From positions 1-64,000 of the forward strand of contig CAMCVI010000006.1 in the NCBI GenBank assembly GCA_945881885.1: a stretch of 64,000 nucleotides of DNA, written 5' to 3'. The stretch is from Chryseobacterium gleum. GTDB taxonomy: Bacteria > Bacteroidota > Bacteroidia > Flavobacteriales > Flavobacteriaceae. A model generated the notes under the pieces. It worked only from the letters and a program-made list of their open reading frames with translations, was not told the origin of the DNA and made no database searches. Shown here in pieces: positions 1-10,355 of the stretch (within the stretch, counting starts at the first letter, position 1; every line of letters begins with the position of its first letter). The position numbers and the translations under genes are program-made.

Positions 1-1
1 T

Positions 2-595
2 TTGAATATTAATAAGAAAAATATTTTTTTTATTTTAATAGTGTCTCTGTTTTTAGTAGCTTGTAAAACTGCTAAAAACAGTTTTAATTACTCAACAATT
101 GATGACACAGATAATACAAGCTTTAAAGTTAAAGTATCTGAATTAGACATTTATATACCTCAAGTTAAGATTTTAAATTACGATGAATCAGAATTAAAAA
201 GTGTTTTTTATAAGATTTTTAAAAATAGATTTGATATTATTTTTAATGGTAATAAATTTTATTTATTTTCAGAATTTTCAAATAAGTATGAATTATATGA
301 TAAATTAATTGACTCACTTGAAAATAAGAATTTTAAATTAATACCTAATCAATTAAAAAAGCAATTGATAAGAGATAAAAAATATTCACTATTATCAGTA
401 TATAAGGGTTATCATTTAAAAAAGTATTCCCAATTAAATATTTTTATTATTGATAATACTACTTTCGAAAAAGTCTATTCTAATTACAATGCCAGACTTA
501 TTAATTTTGATGAGTCATTAAAAAATGATGAATTTTCAAAGGAAGTTTTTACAAGATTTATAGAAACAACACTAAAAACTACAACAACACAATAA
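2..595 (+). CDS. Small lipoprotein of unknown function
   Basis: I do not recognise this 197-residue protein. Its N-terminus is a lipoprotein signal: a few basic residues, a hydrophobic stretch, and a lipobox (Leu-Val-Ala-Cys) with Cys at residue 21. The mature protein is therefore probably a lipid-anchored envelope protein. The rest is rich in Lys, Asn, Ile and Phe and shows no motif I can name. The codon at position 2 is TTG; since the signal peptide looks complete, TTG may be the true start, but an ATG just outside the window cannot be excluded. The gene is more AT-rich than guaA, which begins 9 bases downstream on the same strand. Confidence 0.7.
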   Translation: MNINKKNIFFILIVSLFLVACKTAKNSFNYSTIDDTDNTSFKVKVSELDIYIPQVKILNYDESELKSVFYKIFKNRFDIIFNGNKFYLFSEFSNKYELYDKLIDSLENKNFKLIPNQLKKQLIRDKKYSLLSVYKGYHLKKYSQLNIFIIDNTTFEKVYSNYNARLINFDESLKNDEFSKEVFTRFIETTLKTTTTQ

Positions 596-604
596 TATAA
601 AATA

Positions 605-2134
605 ATGAACAACGTATTAATTTTAGATTTCGGATCACAATACACCCAATTAATTGCTCGAAGAGTGAGAGAATTAAATATTTTCTGTGAAATTTTCCCT
701 TTTGATAAAATACCAACCGATTTATCATCTTATAAAGCTGTTATTTTAGGCGGAAGTCCATGTTCGGTGCGTTCGGAAGAAGCCTTACATCCAGATTTAT
801 CTCAAATTAGAGGCATAAAACCTTTATTGGCCGTTTGTTATGGTGCCCAATATTTAGCACATTTTTCGGGTGGAGAAGTCGCAGCATCCAACACAAGAGA
901 ATACGGAAGAGCCAATTTATCTTACATCAAAGAAAACGAAGTGTTTTTAGAAGGTGTTTCTGACAATAGTCAAGTTTGGATGTCGCATTCGGATTCTATT
1001 AAAAAATTACCAACTAATGGTATAAAAATTGCTAGTACAAAAGATGTTGAAAATGCAGCATATAAAATTGAAGGTGAGACTACTTACGCTATCCAGTTTC
1101 ATCCAGAGGTTTATCATTCTACAGATGGAAAACAAATGCTAGAAAACTTCTTGGTTAAGATTGCAAAAGTGGAACAAAACTTCACGCCAAATGCTTTCGT
1201 AGAAGAAGTAATTGCTGATATGAAAGCCAAAATTGGTGACGATAAAGTAGTGTTAGGATTATCTGGCGGTGTAGATTCTACAGTTGCTGCGGTAATTTTA
1301 AATAAAGCTATCGGTAGTAATTTGTATTGCATTTTTGTAAACAACGGATTATTGCGTAAAAACGAATTCCAAAGTGTATTAGACCAATACAAAGGAATGG
1401 GATTAAACGTTAAAGGAGTTGATGCTTCTCAGCGTTTTTATTACGCATTAGCGGGACTTGATGATCCTGAAGCAAAACGTAAAGCTATTGGAAATGCCTT
1501 TATAGAAGTTTTTGACGAAGAAGCCAATCAATTAAAAGACGTAAAATTTTTAGGTCAAGGTACAATTTACCCTGATGTAATTGAATCCGTTTCAGCTACA
1601 GGCGGACCTTCAGCGACAATAAAATCACATCATAATGTAGGTGGATTGCCTGATTTTATGAAATTGCAAATTGTGGAACCTTTACGCATGTTATTTAAAG
1701 ATGAAGTCCGTAGAGTAGGTGCTACATTAGGAATTGACGCTGAATTATTAGGCCGTCATCCTTTTCCAGGACCTGGTTTGGCGATTCGTATTTTAGGTGA
1801 CATTACAACTGAAAAAGTGGCTATTTTACAAGAAGTAGATGCCATTTTTATCAATGGTTTAAAAGAACACGGTTTGTACGATAAAGTTTGGCAAGCAGGT
1901 GCCATCTTATTACCTGTAAATAGTGTTGGCGTCATGGGCGATGAACGTACTTACGAAAAAGTAGTCGCGTTAAGAGCTGTAGAATCTACAGACGGAATGA
2001 CGGCAGATTGGGTGCATTTACCTTATGAGTTTTTAATGAAAATATCAAATGAAATCATCAATAATGTTCGTGGTGTAAACCGTGTGGTGTATGATATTAG
2101 CTCAAAACCACCAGCAACTATTGAATGGGAATAA
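605..2134 (+). CDS. guaA: GMP synthase (glutamine-hydrolysing)
   Basis: Converts XMP to GMP with ATP and glutamine in the cytoplasm. The 509 residues have the usual two-part order. The N-terminal class I glutamine amidotransferase has nucleophile Cys78 in LAVCYGAQ and His166/Glu168 in FHPEVY. The ATP pyrophosphatase has the P-loop SGGVDS at 220-225. The C-terminal dimerisation domain ends in the family's typical PPATIEWE. Length and motifs match the family fully. It starts 9 bases after the preceding lipoprotein gene and is followed by a hairpin at 2154-2206, so it probably ends its transcription unit there. No purine riboswitch is visible upstream. Confidence 0.98.
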   Translation: MNNVLILDFGSQYTQLIARRVRELNIFCEIFPFDKIPTDLSSYKAVILGGSPCSVRSEEALHPDLSQIRGIKPLLAVCYGAQYLAHFSGGEVAASNTREYGRANLSYIKENEVFLEGVSDNSQVWMSHSDSIKKLPTNGIKIASTKDVENAAYKIEGETTYAIQFHPEVYHSTDGKQMLENFLVKIAKVEQNFTPNAFVEEVIADMKAKIGDDKVVLGLSGGVDSTVAAVILNKAIGSNLYCIFVNNGLLRKNEFQSVLDQYKGMGLNVKGVDASQRFYYALAGLDDPEAKRKAIGNAFIEVFDEEANQLKDVKFLGQGTIYPDVIESVSATGGPSATIKSHHNVGGLPDFMKLQIVEPLRMLFKDEVRRVGATLGIDAELLGRHPFPGPGLAIRILGDITTEKVAILQEVDAIFINGLKEHGLYDKVWQAGAILLPVNSVGVMGDERTYEKVVALRAVESTDGMTADWVHLPYEFLMKISNEIINNVRGVNRVVYDISSKPPATIEWE

Positions 2135-2153
2135 AAAAGAAATAACAATTTCA

Positions 2154-2206
2154 AAAAGCAATGGCAATGTCAATATTTAATTAAAAATTGGCATTGCTTT
2201 TTTATT
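2154..2206 (+). terminator. Intrinsic terminator after guaA
   Basis: The arms AAAAGCAATGGCAAT and ATTGGCATTGCTTTT pair over 14 of 15 positions (one G-G mismatch) and are followed by a T-rich run. It lies 20 bases after the guaA stop. Confidence 0.75.
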
Positions 2207-2325
2207 TTTCAAATGTTGTAATTGAAATAATAATGCTTATTTTTGAGGCATGATATTGATTTTGAATTTATCATCATTAATCTTGGCATTGAAATTGATT
2301 CGACATAAAATATAAACCAACCTAC

Positions 2326-3819
2326 ATGAAAAAAGCATATTATTTATTGATTTTATTTCTGGTAAGTATTCCAAATTATGCTCAAACTAAGCATTCTGTT
2401 ATTAAAGGCGAAACTTTATATAGTATTTCGAAAAAATATAATATTTCTTCGGAAGATATTCTAAAAGCCAATCCAGAAATTAAAAACGGTGTTCAAGAAA
2501 ATAGTATTCTCACTATTCCGAAATCAGTAAAAAATATTGTATCATCTGAAAATGTTATTTCTCATAAAGTTGCAGCAAAAGAAACGCTGTATAGTATTTC
2601 GAAAAAGTATAATGTATCTATAGAAGAAATAATCGCAAAAAATCCATTAGCAAAAGATGGTTTAGCTGAAGGCTGGTTTTTGATTTTACCAAAGAAAAGT
2701 AGTATTGGTACCAAAAAAGATTCAATAATTTTAAATAAAGAAAAAGTAAGTTTATTAGCAACCGTAAATAAAACCAGAGAAAGAAATTTAGTTTTATTGA
2801 TGCCTTTTAATATCAATAGAATTGAAAAAGATTCTACCAAAACCAAAATCGAATATTTAAAAACTGATAAATTTTTAAATATTACACTTGATTTTTATGC
2901 AGGTGCGTTAAAAGCAATTGACTCAGCAAAAGTGCTTGGATTACCAATTAATGCTAAAGTTTACGATGCGGAATCTTCAAAATATTCTTCAAATGTGGCA
3001 ACAATAATCAAAAATAATGATTTTTCAAATGTAGACGTTGTTATTGGACCTTTTACTAATTCTTTCGTAGAACTTGCCGGACAATTAGTGGATAAAAAAA
3101 CAGCCGTTATTTCTCCATTAACTAATGATTTGGGTGCTGGCGGAACAAATGTTTTTTATGCTATGCCTAATGAAAATATTCAAAAAGAGAAATTGATGTC
3201 GTATTTAAAATCAAAATCGGATGCTATTTTTGCCATACATTCTTCTCCAAAATCAAAGCTTAACGGTTATTTTTCCTCTAATTATCCAGCAGTGAAATCG
3301 TTTTATTTTAATGAAAAAGGAATTTTCGACTATTTAATTTTAAAATCAAATTTTCAAAAAGGGAAAAAGAATTTTGTGATTTTAGATTCAGATAAAATCA
3401 TACAAGTAATTTCTGTTGTTAATAATTTAATAAAACTTAAAAAAGAATTTGATCTTCAATTGGTTGTTATAGAAAGAAATGATGCCTTAGATTTTGAAGA
3501 AATTTCCTCTAAAAACTTAGCTGTTTTACAAATGTTGTACCCTTCCGCTATTCGTGAAAATGAATCAGTGGAAGCATTAAATTTTGCAAAAACATTTAAA
3601 AAAGTTAATAAAGTACAGCCCAATCAATACGCAACTCGAGGATTTGACGTAACTTTTGATGCCATTTTAAGAATGTGTCAAGTAGAAGGATTTATTAAAT
3701 CTACAGAAACTCAAATTTCGGAGCAAATTGAAAGTCAGTTTAATTATATAAATAATACCAATAATGGCGTTTATATGATGTATTATAATTCAGATTTAAC
3801 CATAAAACAAGCGCAATAA
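2326..3819 (+). CDS. Secreted LysM protein with periplasmic-binding-protein-like domain
   Basis: A 497-residue exported protein. Residues 1-20 form a Sec signal peptide ending in Ala-Gln. Two LysM peptidoglycan-binding modules follow at about 23-66 and 80-122, both containing the core ETLYSISKKYN. From about residue 150 to the end the chain resembles type 1 periplasmic binding proteins (Leu/Ile/Val-binding fold; for example VVIGPF near 240). This domain order is common in Bacteroidota proteins annotated as LysM peptidoglycan-binding proteins. A role at the cell wall or in ligand sensing is inference. The stop codon overlaps the ATG of the OsmC gene by one base (TAATG), so the two are probably co-translated. 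Confidence 0.85.
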   Translation: MKKAYYLLILFLVSIPNYAQTKHSVIKGETLYSISKKYNISSEDILKANPEIKNGVQENSILTIPKSVKNIVSSENVISHKVAAKETLYSISKKYNVSIEEIIAKNPLAKDGLAEGWFLILPKKSSIGTKKDSIILNKEKVSLLATVNKTRERNLVLLMPFNINRIEKDSTKTKIEYLKTDKFLNITLDFYAGALKAIDSAKVLGLPINAKVYDAESSKYSSNVATIIKNNDFSNVDVVIGPFTNSFVELAGQLVDKKTAVISPLTNDLGAGGTNVFYAMPNENIQKEKLMSYLKSKSDAIFAIHSSPKSKLNGYFSSNYPAVKSFYFNEKGIFDYLILKSNFQKGKKNFVILDSDKIIQVISVVNNLIKLKKEFDLQLVVIERNDALDFEEISSKNLAVLQMLYPSAIRENESVEALNFAKTFKKVNKVQPNQYATRGFDVTFDAILRMCQVEGFIKSTETQISEQIESQFNYINNTNNGVYMMYYNSDLTIKQAQ

Positions 3820-4223
3820 TGGCCACTTCAAAAGTAACTTATTTAGGTGATTTACGCACATCATCGATACATTTAGCTTCTGGTTCAGAAATTATTTCGG
3901 ATGCACCAATTGATAATAACGGAAAAGGAGAAGCATTTTCACCAACCGATACAGTAGCAAATGCATTAGCAAGTTGTATGTTTACCGTAATGGGAATAAA
4001 AGCACAAGATTTAGCTGTAGATTTCTCAAATTCAACGGCTGAAGTAACAAAAATTATGGGAACCGAACCGCGACGAATTAGTGAAATTCACGTTACTTTT
4101 AGAATGAATGTTTCCGTTTCTGACAAAGAAAAAACCATTTTAGAGAAAACCGCAATGACTTGTCCAGTTTTTAATAGCTTACATCCAGATATTAAAAAGG
4201 AAGTGGTTTTTGATTGGAAGTAA
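3819..4223 (+). CDS. OsmC family peroxiredoxin-like protein
   Basis: A 134-residue OsmC/Ohr-type protein. The family members reduce organic hydroperoxides through two conserved Cys residues. Here these are Cys53 (ALASCMFTVMG) and Cys115 (TCPVFNSLHP), at the expected spacing and sequence context. It is probably cytoplasmic. The start overlaps the stop of the upstream LysM gene by one base. It could be of the YhfA/OsmC or Ohr subtype; I cannot decide from the sequence alone. Confidence 0.92.
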   Translation: MATSKVTYLGDLRTSSIHLASGSEIISDAPIDNNGKGEAFSPTDTVANALASCMFTVMGIKAQDLAVDFSNSTAEVTKIMGTEPRRISEIHVTFRMNVSVSDKEKTILEKTAMTCPVFNSLHPDIKKEVVFDWK

Positions 4224-4250
4224 TTTTAAAGTTAGAAAATAAGTAAACAT

Positions 4251-4302
4251 CTATACTCTATTTTCTATACTCTATACTCTATATTCTATACTCTATTTTC
4301 TC
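4251..4302. repeat. Degenerate CTATACTCTATTTT low-complexity run
   Basis: About 52 bases made of CTATA/CTATTTT words (period mostly 7-10 bases, imperfect). It fills the gap between the OsmC gene and the DUF3820 gene and stops 6 bases before the ATG at 4309. A run built from the same words occurs at 49099-49142. Confidence 0.8.
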
Positions 4303-4308
4303 AAAAAA

Positions 4309-4536
4309 ATGACCAACCAAGAACAACTCATAAAACTCGCACACACAATAATGCCTTTTGGGAAATTTAAAGGCCGTTATCTTATTAATTTACCTGAACA
4401 GTATATAGTTTGGTACAAAAACAAAGGTTTTCCTGCTGGAATTTTGGGCGAACAACTTAAGTTAGTTTACGAATTAAAACTAAACGGATTAGAAGAATTA
4501 ATTCATAACATTCAAAAAAAGTATCCCAAACCTTAA
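4309..4536 (+). CDS. DUF3820 family protein
   Basis: A 75-residue protein matching the small DUF3820 family. The recognisable core is MPFGKFKGRYLINLP near residues 15-29, followed by the helix with Trp35 and Gly. The molecular function is not known; the fold is thought to be related to nucleic-acid-associated proteins, but nothing here proves that. It is a probable stand-alone gene between OsmC and pyrG, flanked on both sides by low-complexity DNA. Confidence 0.85.
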   Translation: MTNQEQLIKLAHTIMPFGKFKGRYLINLPEQYIVWYKNKGFPAGILGEQLKLVYELKLNGLEELIHNIQKKYPKP

Positions 4537-4565
4537 ATTTAATGTATAATTGATAATTTGACTTA

Positions 4566-6270
<1,705 letters not shown>

Positions 6271-6297
6271 AATCGTTATTTTGTAACGATTGTATTT
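6271..6297 (+). terminator. Hairpin after pyrG
   Basis: Arms AATCGTTA and TAACGATT form a perfect 8-bp stem with a TTTTG loop, immediately after the stop. The T-run is broken (TGTATTT), so termination strength is uncertain. Confidence 0.5.
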
Positions 6298-6354
6298 AAA
6301 AGCAGACTAATAAAATAAATTTAATCCAACTCTGTTTGAGTTGAACATTCTATT

Positions 6355-8253
6355 ATGGAAGAAAAAAAATTTGACATAAAGTCGTTAATCGGTTTCACAT
6401 TAATCTTCGGAATTTTAATGTGGATGATGTATTCAAATCAACCTACAAAAGAAGAGCTAGCCGAAACAGCCAAAAAAGAACAAGCTGACAAAGAAGCAAA
6501 AACACCTAAAAGTGTAACAGCAACTACAACTCAATTAGTTCAAAAAACAGATTCTACAGGGAAGATTTCACAAGAAGCTTTATCTAAATTAGGTGCTTTC
6601 GCTTATGCGGAAACATTGCCATCAGCTAGTAATACAACTACTACTTTATTAGCAAATAGTGTATTGAGTTTAAAAATAGCCAACAAAGGTGGCTACATTT
6701 CTGAGGCAACCATTTTAAACCAAGAACAATTTAAGAAAGGTTCAGGAAAAGCGGTGCAAATTATTAAAGATAATAATGCGAATTTCAATTTGACTTTAAC
6801 AACCAAAGACGGTAAAGTAATAAACACAAAGGATTTATATTTTGAACCTAATCTTTCTAAAGAAGGAAAAAATCAAGTCTTAACGATGCAACTAAAAACA
6901 GGTGAAAATCAGTTTTTAGAATACCGTTACGTCATGAAAGAAAAGGACCACATGTTGGAATTTTCTATTCGTACACAAGGTTTAGAAAATGTTTTAAACA
7001 CTTCAAAACCAACAGATTTAGAATGGAATTTAAAAACCTATCGCAATGAAAAAAGTGTGTCTTACGAAAACAGATATACTGAATTAACATATGAATTTGA
7101 TGGTGGAAAAGACGATTATTTAAATGCTACATCTGATAACGAAGATACAGCGGAAGCAGTAACTTACGTAGCTTTTAAACAACATTTTTATACTTCGGTT
7201 TTATTAACCAATACGCCATTTAAAAAAGTAGATTTTAAATCTGATAATTTAGTAGATGATGAAAAAGTAGATACCGTTTTTACTAAAAACTTTACAGCAA
7301 AAATGCCATTAGAATTCAAAAACGGCGCTTTAAATTATGACATGAATATGTATTATGGTCCTACAGATTACAAAACATTAAGTGCTTATGATAAAAACCT
7401 AGATGAATTGGTTTCTTTAGGTTGGGGTGTTTTCGGATGGATTAATATGTTTGTATTTATTCCATTATTTGGTTTGTTATCAGGATTTATGCCTTATGGA
7501 TTTGCTATTATCATCTTCACGATTTTAATAAAAATTGCGATGTCGCCTATAACATACAAATCATTTTTGTCGCAAGCAAAAATGAAAGTATTGAAACCAG
7601 AAATTGCAGAATTGGGTGAAAAATTCAAAAATAACCCAATGAAAAAACAACAAGAAACAATGGCACTGTATTCTAAAGCTGGCGTAAATCCAATGGCGGG
7701 TTGTATTCCAGCGTTAATACAATTACCATTTATGTATGCCTCGTTTCAGTTTTTTCCATCTGCTTTTGATTTGAGACAAAAAAGTTTCCTTTGGGCTGAC
7801 GATTTGTCTTCATACGACTCTATTTATAAATTGCCATTTAATATTCCTTTCTATGGTGATCACGTAAGTTTATTTCCAATATTAGCAGCTATTGCCATTT
7901 TCTTCTACATGAAAATGACAACTGGAGATCAAGCGATGCAAGCACCACAACAAGAAGGCATGCCAGATATGGGGAAAATTATGAAAATAATGATTTATCT
8001 TTCACCTATTATGATGTTGGTTTTCTTCAATAATTATGGATCTGGATTGAGTTTGTATAACTTTATTTCTAATTTAATTACGATTGGAATTATGTTAGTC
8101 ATTAAAAAATATGTGGTTAATGAAGAAAAAATACACGAACAAATTCAAGTGAATAAAACGAAACCCAAAACGGAATCTAAATTTCAAAAGCGAATGCGAG
8201 AAATAATGGAAAATCAAGAAGCTCAGAAAGCATTAAATCAAAAGAAAAAATAA
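6355..8253 (+). CDS. yidC: Membrane protein insertase YidC
   Basis: Inserts and folds inner-membrane proteins, alone or with SecYEG. The 632 residues show the Gram-negative layout. There is an N-terminal membrane anchor near 13-27, a long periplasmic beta-sandwich domain to about 340, then the conserved insertase core with several membrane segments between about 355 and 590. The core includes SPITYKSFLSQAKM and the cytoplasmic helical hairpin with NPMKKQQE. The tail is basic (QKRMREIMENQE...KKK), as in the family, where it contacts ribosomes. It stands alone, with a strong terminator after the stop. Confidence 0.97.
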   Translation: MEEKKFDIKSLIGFTLIFGILMWMMYSNQPTKEELAETAKKEQADKEAKTPKSVTATTTQLVQKTDSTGKISQEALSKLGAFAYAETLPSASNTTTTLLANSVLSLKIANKGGYISEATILNQEQFKKGSGKAVQIIKDNNANFNLTLTTKDGKVINTKDLYFEPNLSKEGKNQVLTMQLKTGENQFLEYRYVMKEKDHMLEFSIRTQGLENVLNTSKPTDLEWNLKTYRNEKSVSYENRYTELTYEFDGGKDDYLNATSDNEDTAEAVTYVAFKQHFYTSVLLTNTPFKKVDFKSDNLVDDEKVDTVFTKNFTAKMPLEFKNGALNYDMNMYYGPTDYKTLSAYDKNLDELVSLGWGVFGWINMFVFIPLFGLLSGFMPYGFAIIIFTILIKIAMSPITYKSFLSQAKMKVLKPEIAELGEKFKNNPMKKQQETMALYSKAGVNPMAGCIPALIQLPFMYASFQFFPSAFDLRQKSFLWADDLSSYDSIYKLPFNIPFYGDHVSLFPILAAIAIFFYMKMTTGDQAMQAPQQEGMPDMGKIMKIMIYLSPIMMLVFFNNYGSGLSLYNFISNLITIGIMLVIKKYVVNEEKIHEQIQVNKTKPKTESKFQKRMREIMENQEAQKALNQKKK

Positions 8254-8260
8254 CTTCTTT

Positions 8261-8292
8261 AAAACCTGTTCTTGTTGAGAACAGGTTTTTTT
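8261..8292 (+). terminator. Intrinsic terminator after yidC
   Basis: Perfect stem AAAACCTGTTCT / AGAACAGGTTTT with a 5-base loop, followed by a run of T. Confidence 0.9.
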
Positions 8293-8365
8293 ATACTATT
8301 TTTGTAAAACAATCGTTATGTATTTTAGTTGCAAAAAATCATTTTTAAATAAACTTTATTAACAT

Positions 8366-9121
8366 ATGAAAAAACTAATTTTTATTGCTTTTTTAGTAAT
8401 TGCAAATTTTGTTTTTGCCCAAAATAAATTAAATCAGTTTGACGAACAAGGCATGCGTCATGGTTTTTGGAAAGGGTTTTATGAGGAAAGCAAACGCCCA
8501 AGATATGAAGGTGCTTTTGAACACGGAAAAGAAACTGGCACGTTTAAATATTTTGATGATACCAGAGCTGGAACTGTAATAGCCACAAGAGATTTTTCTA
8601 AAAGTGATGGTTCATGCTACACCATATTTTTCGATCAAAAAGCAAATAAAGTTAGCGAAGGTGTAGTCAAAAATAAACTTTTTGAGGGACAATGGAAATA
8701 TTACCACCAAGAGTCAAAAGAAATTATGACACTTGAAAATTATAAAAACGGGCAGTTAAACGGTCCCAGAAAAGTGTTTTATAAAACCAGTAAATTGGCA
8801 GAAGAAATTAATTATCTGGAAGGTAAAAAAAATGGAGTTGGAAAAACATTTGCTGAAAATGGAAAACAAATAGACGAGCACCATTATGTAAATGATGTTT
8901 ATGAAGGTATTGCCATTTATTTTGACGGCAATGGAAAAAAATTATATGAAGGCGCCTATAAAAATAATTCTAAAATTGGAATTTGGAAATTTTATGAAAA
9001 CGACAAAGTTGTAAAACAAGTTAAAGCAGATAAATTTTCAAAGGAATTAAAAAAAATGGAACAAAAATTAGCCAAGAAATTTGCTAAAAGTACTCCTGTA
9101 GAAAAACCAGTTGAAGAATAA
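8366..9121 (+). CDS. Exported MORN/YwqK-type repeat protein
   Basis: A 251-residue protein with a Sec signal peptide (residues 1-19, ending FVFAQ). The mature part consists of repeated short units of the form hydrophobic-Tyr/Phe-x-Gly-xx-x-G-x-W-x-x-Tyr, for example MRHGFWKGFYEE, EGQWKYYHQE and KIGIWKFYEN. This resembles MORN repeats and the YwqK family. The C-terminus is Lys-rich. In Bacteroidota such proteins are common and mostly uncharacterised; the name YwqK antitoxin found in databases does not tell us the function here. It lies 13 bases upstream of mnmA on the same strand, so co-transcription is likely. Confidence 0.85.
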   Translation: MKKLIFIAFLVIANFVFAQNKLNQFDEQGMRHGFWKGFYEESKRPRYEGAFEHGKETGTFKYFDDTRAGTVIATRDFSKSDGSCYTIFFDQKANKVSEGVVKNKLFEGQWKYYHQESKEIMTLENYKNGQLNGPRKVFYKTSKLAEEINYLEGKKNGVGKTFAENGKQIDEHHYVNDVYEGIAIYFDGNGKKLYEGAYKNNSKIGIWKFYENDKVVKQVKADKFSKELKKMEQKLAKKFAKSTPVEKPVEE

Positions 9122-9134
9122 TAATAAAATATAA

Positions 9135-10322
9135 ATGAAACGAGTAGTTGTAGGACTTTCAGGTGGAGTAGATTCAAGTGTCGCAGCCTATCTTTTACAA
9201 GAGCAAGGTTACGACGTTATTGGACTTTTTATGAAAAATTGGTACGATGATTCCGTAACTATTTCAAATGAATGTCCGTGGTTAGAAGATAGTAACGACG
9301 CTTTGTTAGTAGCAGAAAAATTAGGAATTCCTTTCCAAACTGTAGATTTATCGGAACAATACAAAGAGAAAATTGTTGATTATATGTTTTCAGAATACGA
9401 AAACGGACGCACACCAAATCCTGATGTGTTATGCAACAGAGAAATTAAGTTTGATGTTTTTATGAAAATTGCCGTTTCGTTAGGAGCAGATTATGTGGCA
9501 ACTGGACATTATTGCAGAAAAAACACCTTTGAAGTTAATGGAAACGAAGTTCATCAATTACTAACTGGAAAAGATGATAACAAAGATCAATCGTATTTTT
9601 TATGCCAATTATCGCAAGAACAATTAGCAAAAGCATTATTTCCAATTGGCGAATTAACAAAACCAGAAGTTAGAGAAATCGCTACTAAAATGGAATTGGT
9701 TACGGCCGAGAAAAAAGATTCTCAAGGATTGTGTTTCATTGGTAAAGTACGTTTACCTGAGTTTTTACAACAAAAATTACAACCCAAAGAAGGCGAAATT
9801 ATTGAAATTCCAGCTTCTAATGACATTTATGCAACCGCTATTCCAAATTTTGAAAATACAGAAGCAGCACTAGCTTTTTATGCTAAAAATAAAGACTATT
9901 CTAATGCAAATGGAATCGTCAAAGGAAAGCATCAAGGTGCACATTATTTTACAAACGGACAACGTCGTGGTTTAAATGTTGGTGGTACAAAAGAAGGCTT
10001 ATTTGTCATTCAAACGGATGTAGTAAATAATATTATTTATGTTGGAGAAGGCGCCAATCATCCTGGTTTATTTAAAAATACGTTGTTCATAAAAGCAAAC
10101 GAAGTGCATTGGATACGTCAAGATTTAAAATTGAATACAGGAGAAACTAAAAATGTAATGGCCCGAATTAGATACCGTCAGCCGTTGCATAAAGCAATTT
10201 TACATCAATTTGAAAGCGGCATGTATGTTGAGTTTGAAAATGAGCAATCGGCTATAACAGAAGGACAGTTTGTAGCTTGGTATATTCATGATGAATTGCA
10301 AGGTAGTGGTGTAATTTCTTAA
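9135..10322 (+). CDS. mnmA: tRNA-specific 2-thiouridylase MnmA
   Basis: Thiolates U34 of tRNA-Lys, -Glu and -Gln in the cytoplasm. The 395 residues start with the PP-loop GLSGGVDSS (7-15). The two catalytic cysteines are Cys100 in [12 protein letters not shown] and Cys200 in [11 protein letters not shown]. The C-terminal beta-barrel domains follow, including the [11 protein letters not shown] segment. Length and motifs are fully typical. The sulfur-relay partners are not in the window. Confidence 0.98.
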   Translation: MKRVVVGLSGGVDSSVAAYLLQEQGYDVIGLFMKNWYDDSVTISNECPWLEDSNDALLVAEKLGIPFQTVDLSEQYKEKIVDYMFSEYENGRTPNPDVLCNREIKFDVFMKIAVSLGADYVATGHYCRKNTFEVNGNEVHQLLTGKDDNKDQSYFLCQLSQEQLAKALFPIGELTKPEVREIATKMELVTAEKKDSQGLCFIGKVRLPEFLQQKLQPKEGEIIEIPASNDIYATAIPNFENTEAALAFYAKNKDYSNANGIVKGKHQGAHYFTNGQRRGLNVGGTKEGLFVIQTDVVNNIIYVGEGANHPGLFKNTLFIKANEVHWIRQDLKLNTGETKNVMARIRYRQPLHKAILHQFESGMYVEFENEQSAITEGQFVAWYIHDELQGSGVIS

Positions 10323-10331
10323 TTATTTTGC

Positions 10332-10339
10332 TATATTTG
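10332..10339 (+). promoter_or_regulatory. Predicted -7 box of the subtilase gene
   Basis: TATATTTG, a perfect Bacteroidota -7 element, ends 16 bases before the ATG of the subtilase. No clear -33 TTG stands at the expected distance, so this is a half-supported promoter. Confidence 0.45.
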
Positions 10340-10355
10340 ATTAAACTTTAGCAGT

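Noticed and set aside
605..640. Purine riboswitch before guaA
   Set aside because: Only 9 bases separate guaA from the preceding gene, so no space for an aptamer exists.
2562..2846. Minus-strand open frame inside the LysM gene
   Set aside because: It lies wholly within a well-supported coding region on the other strand and has no domain or upstream signal.
8366..9121. A real YwqK antitoxin with a partner toxin
   Set aside because: No toxin candidate lies next to it, and the protein has a secretion signal, so the antitoxin label from the family name is not supported.
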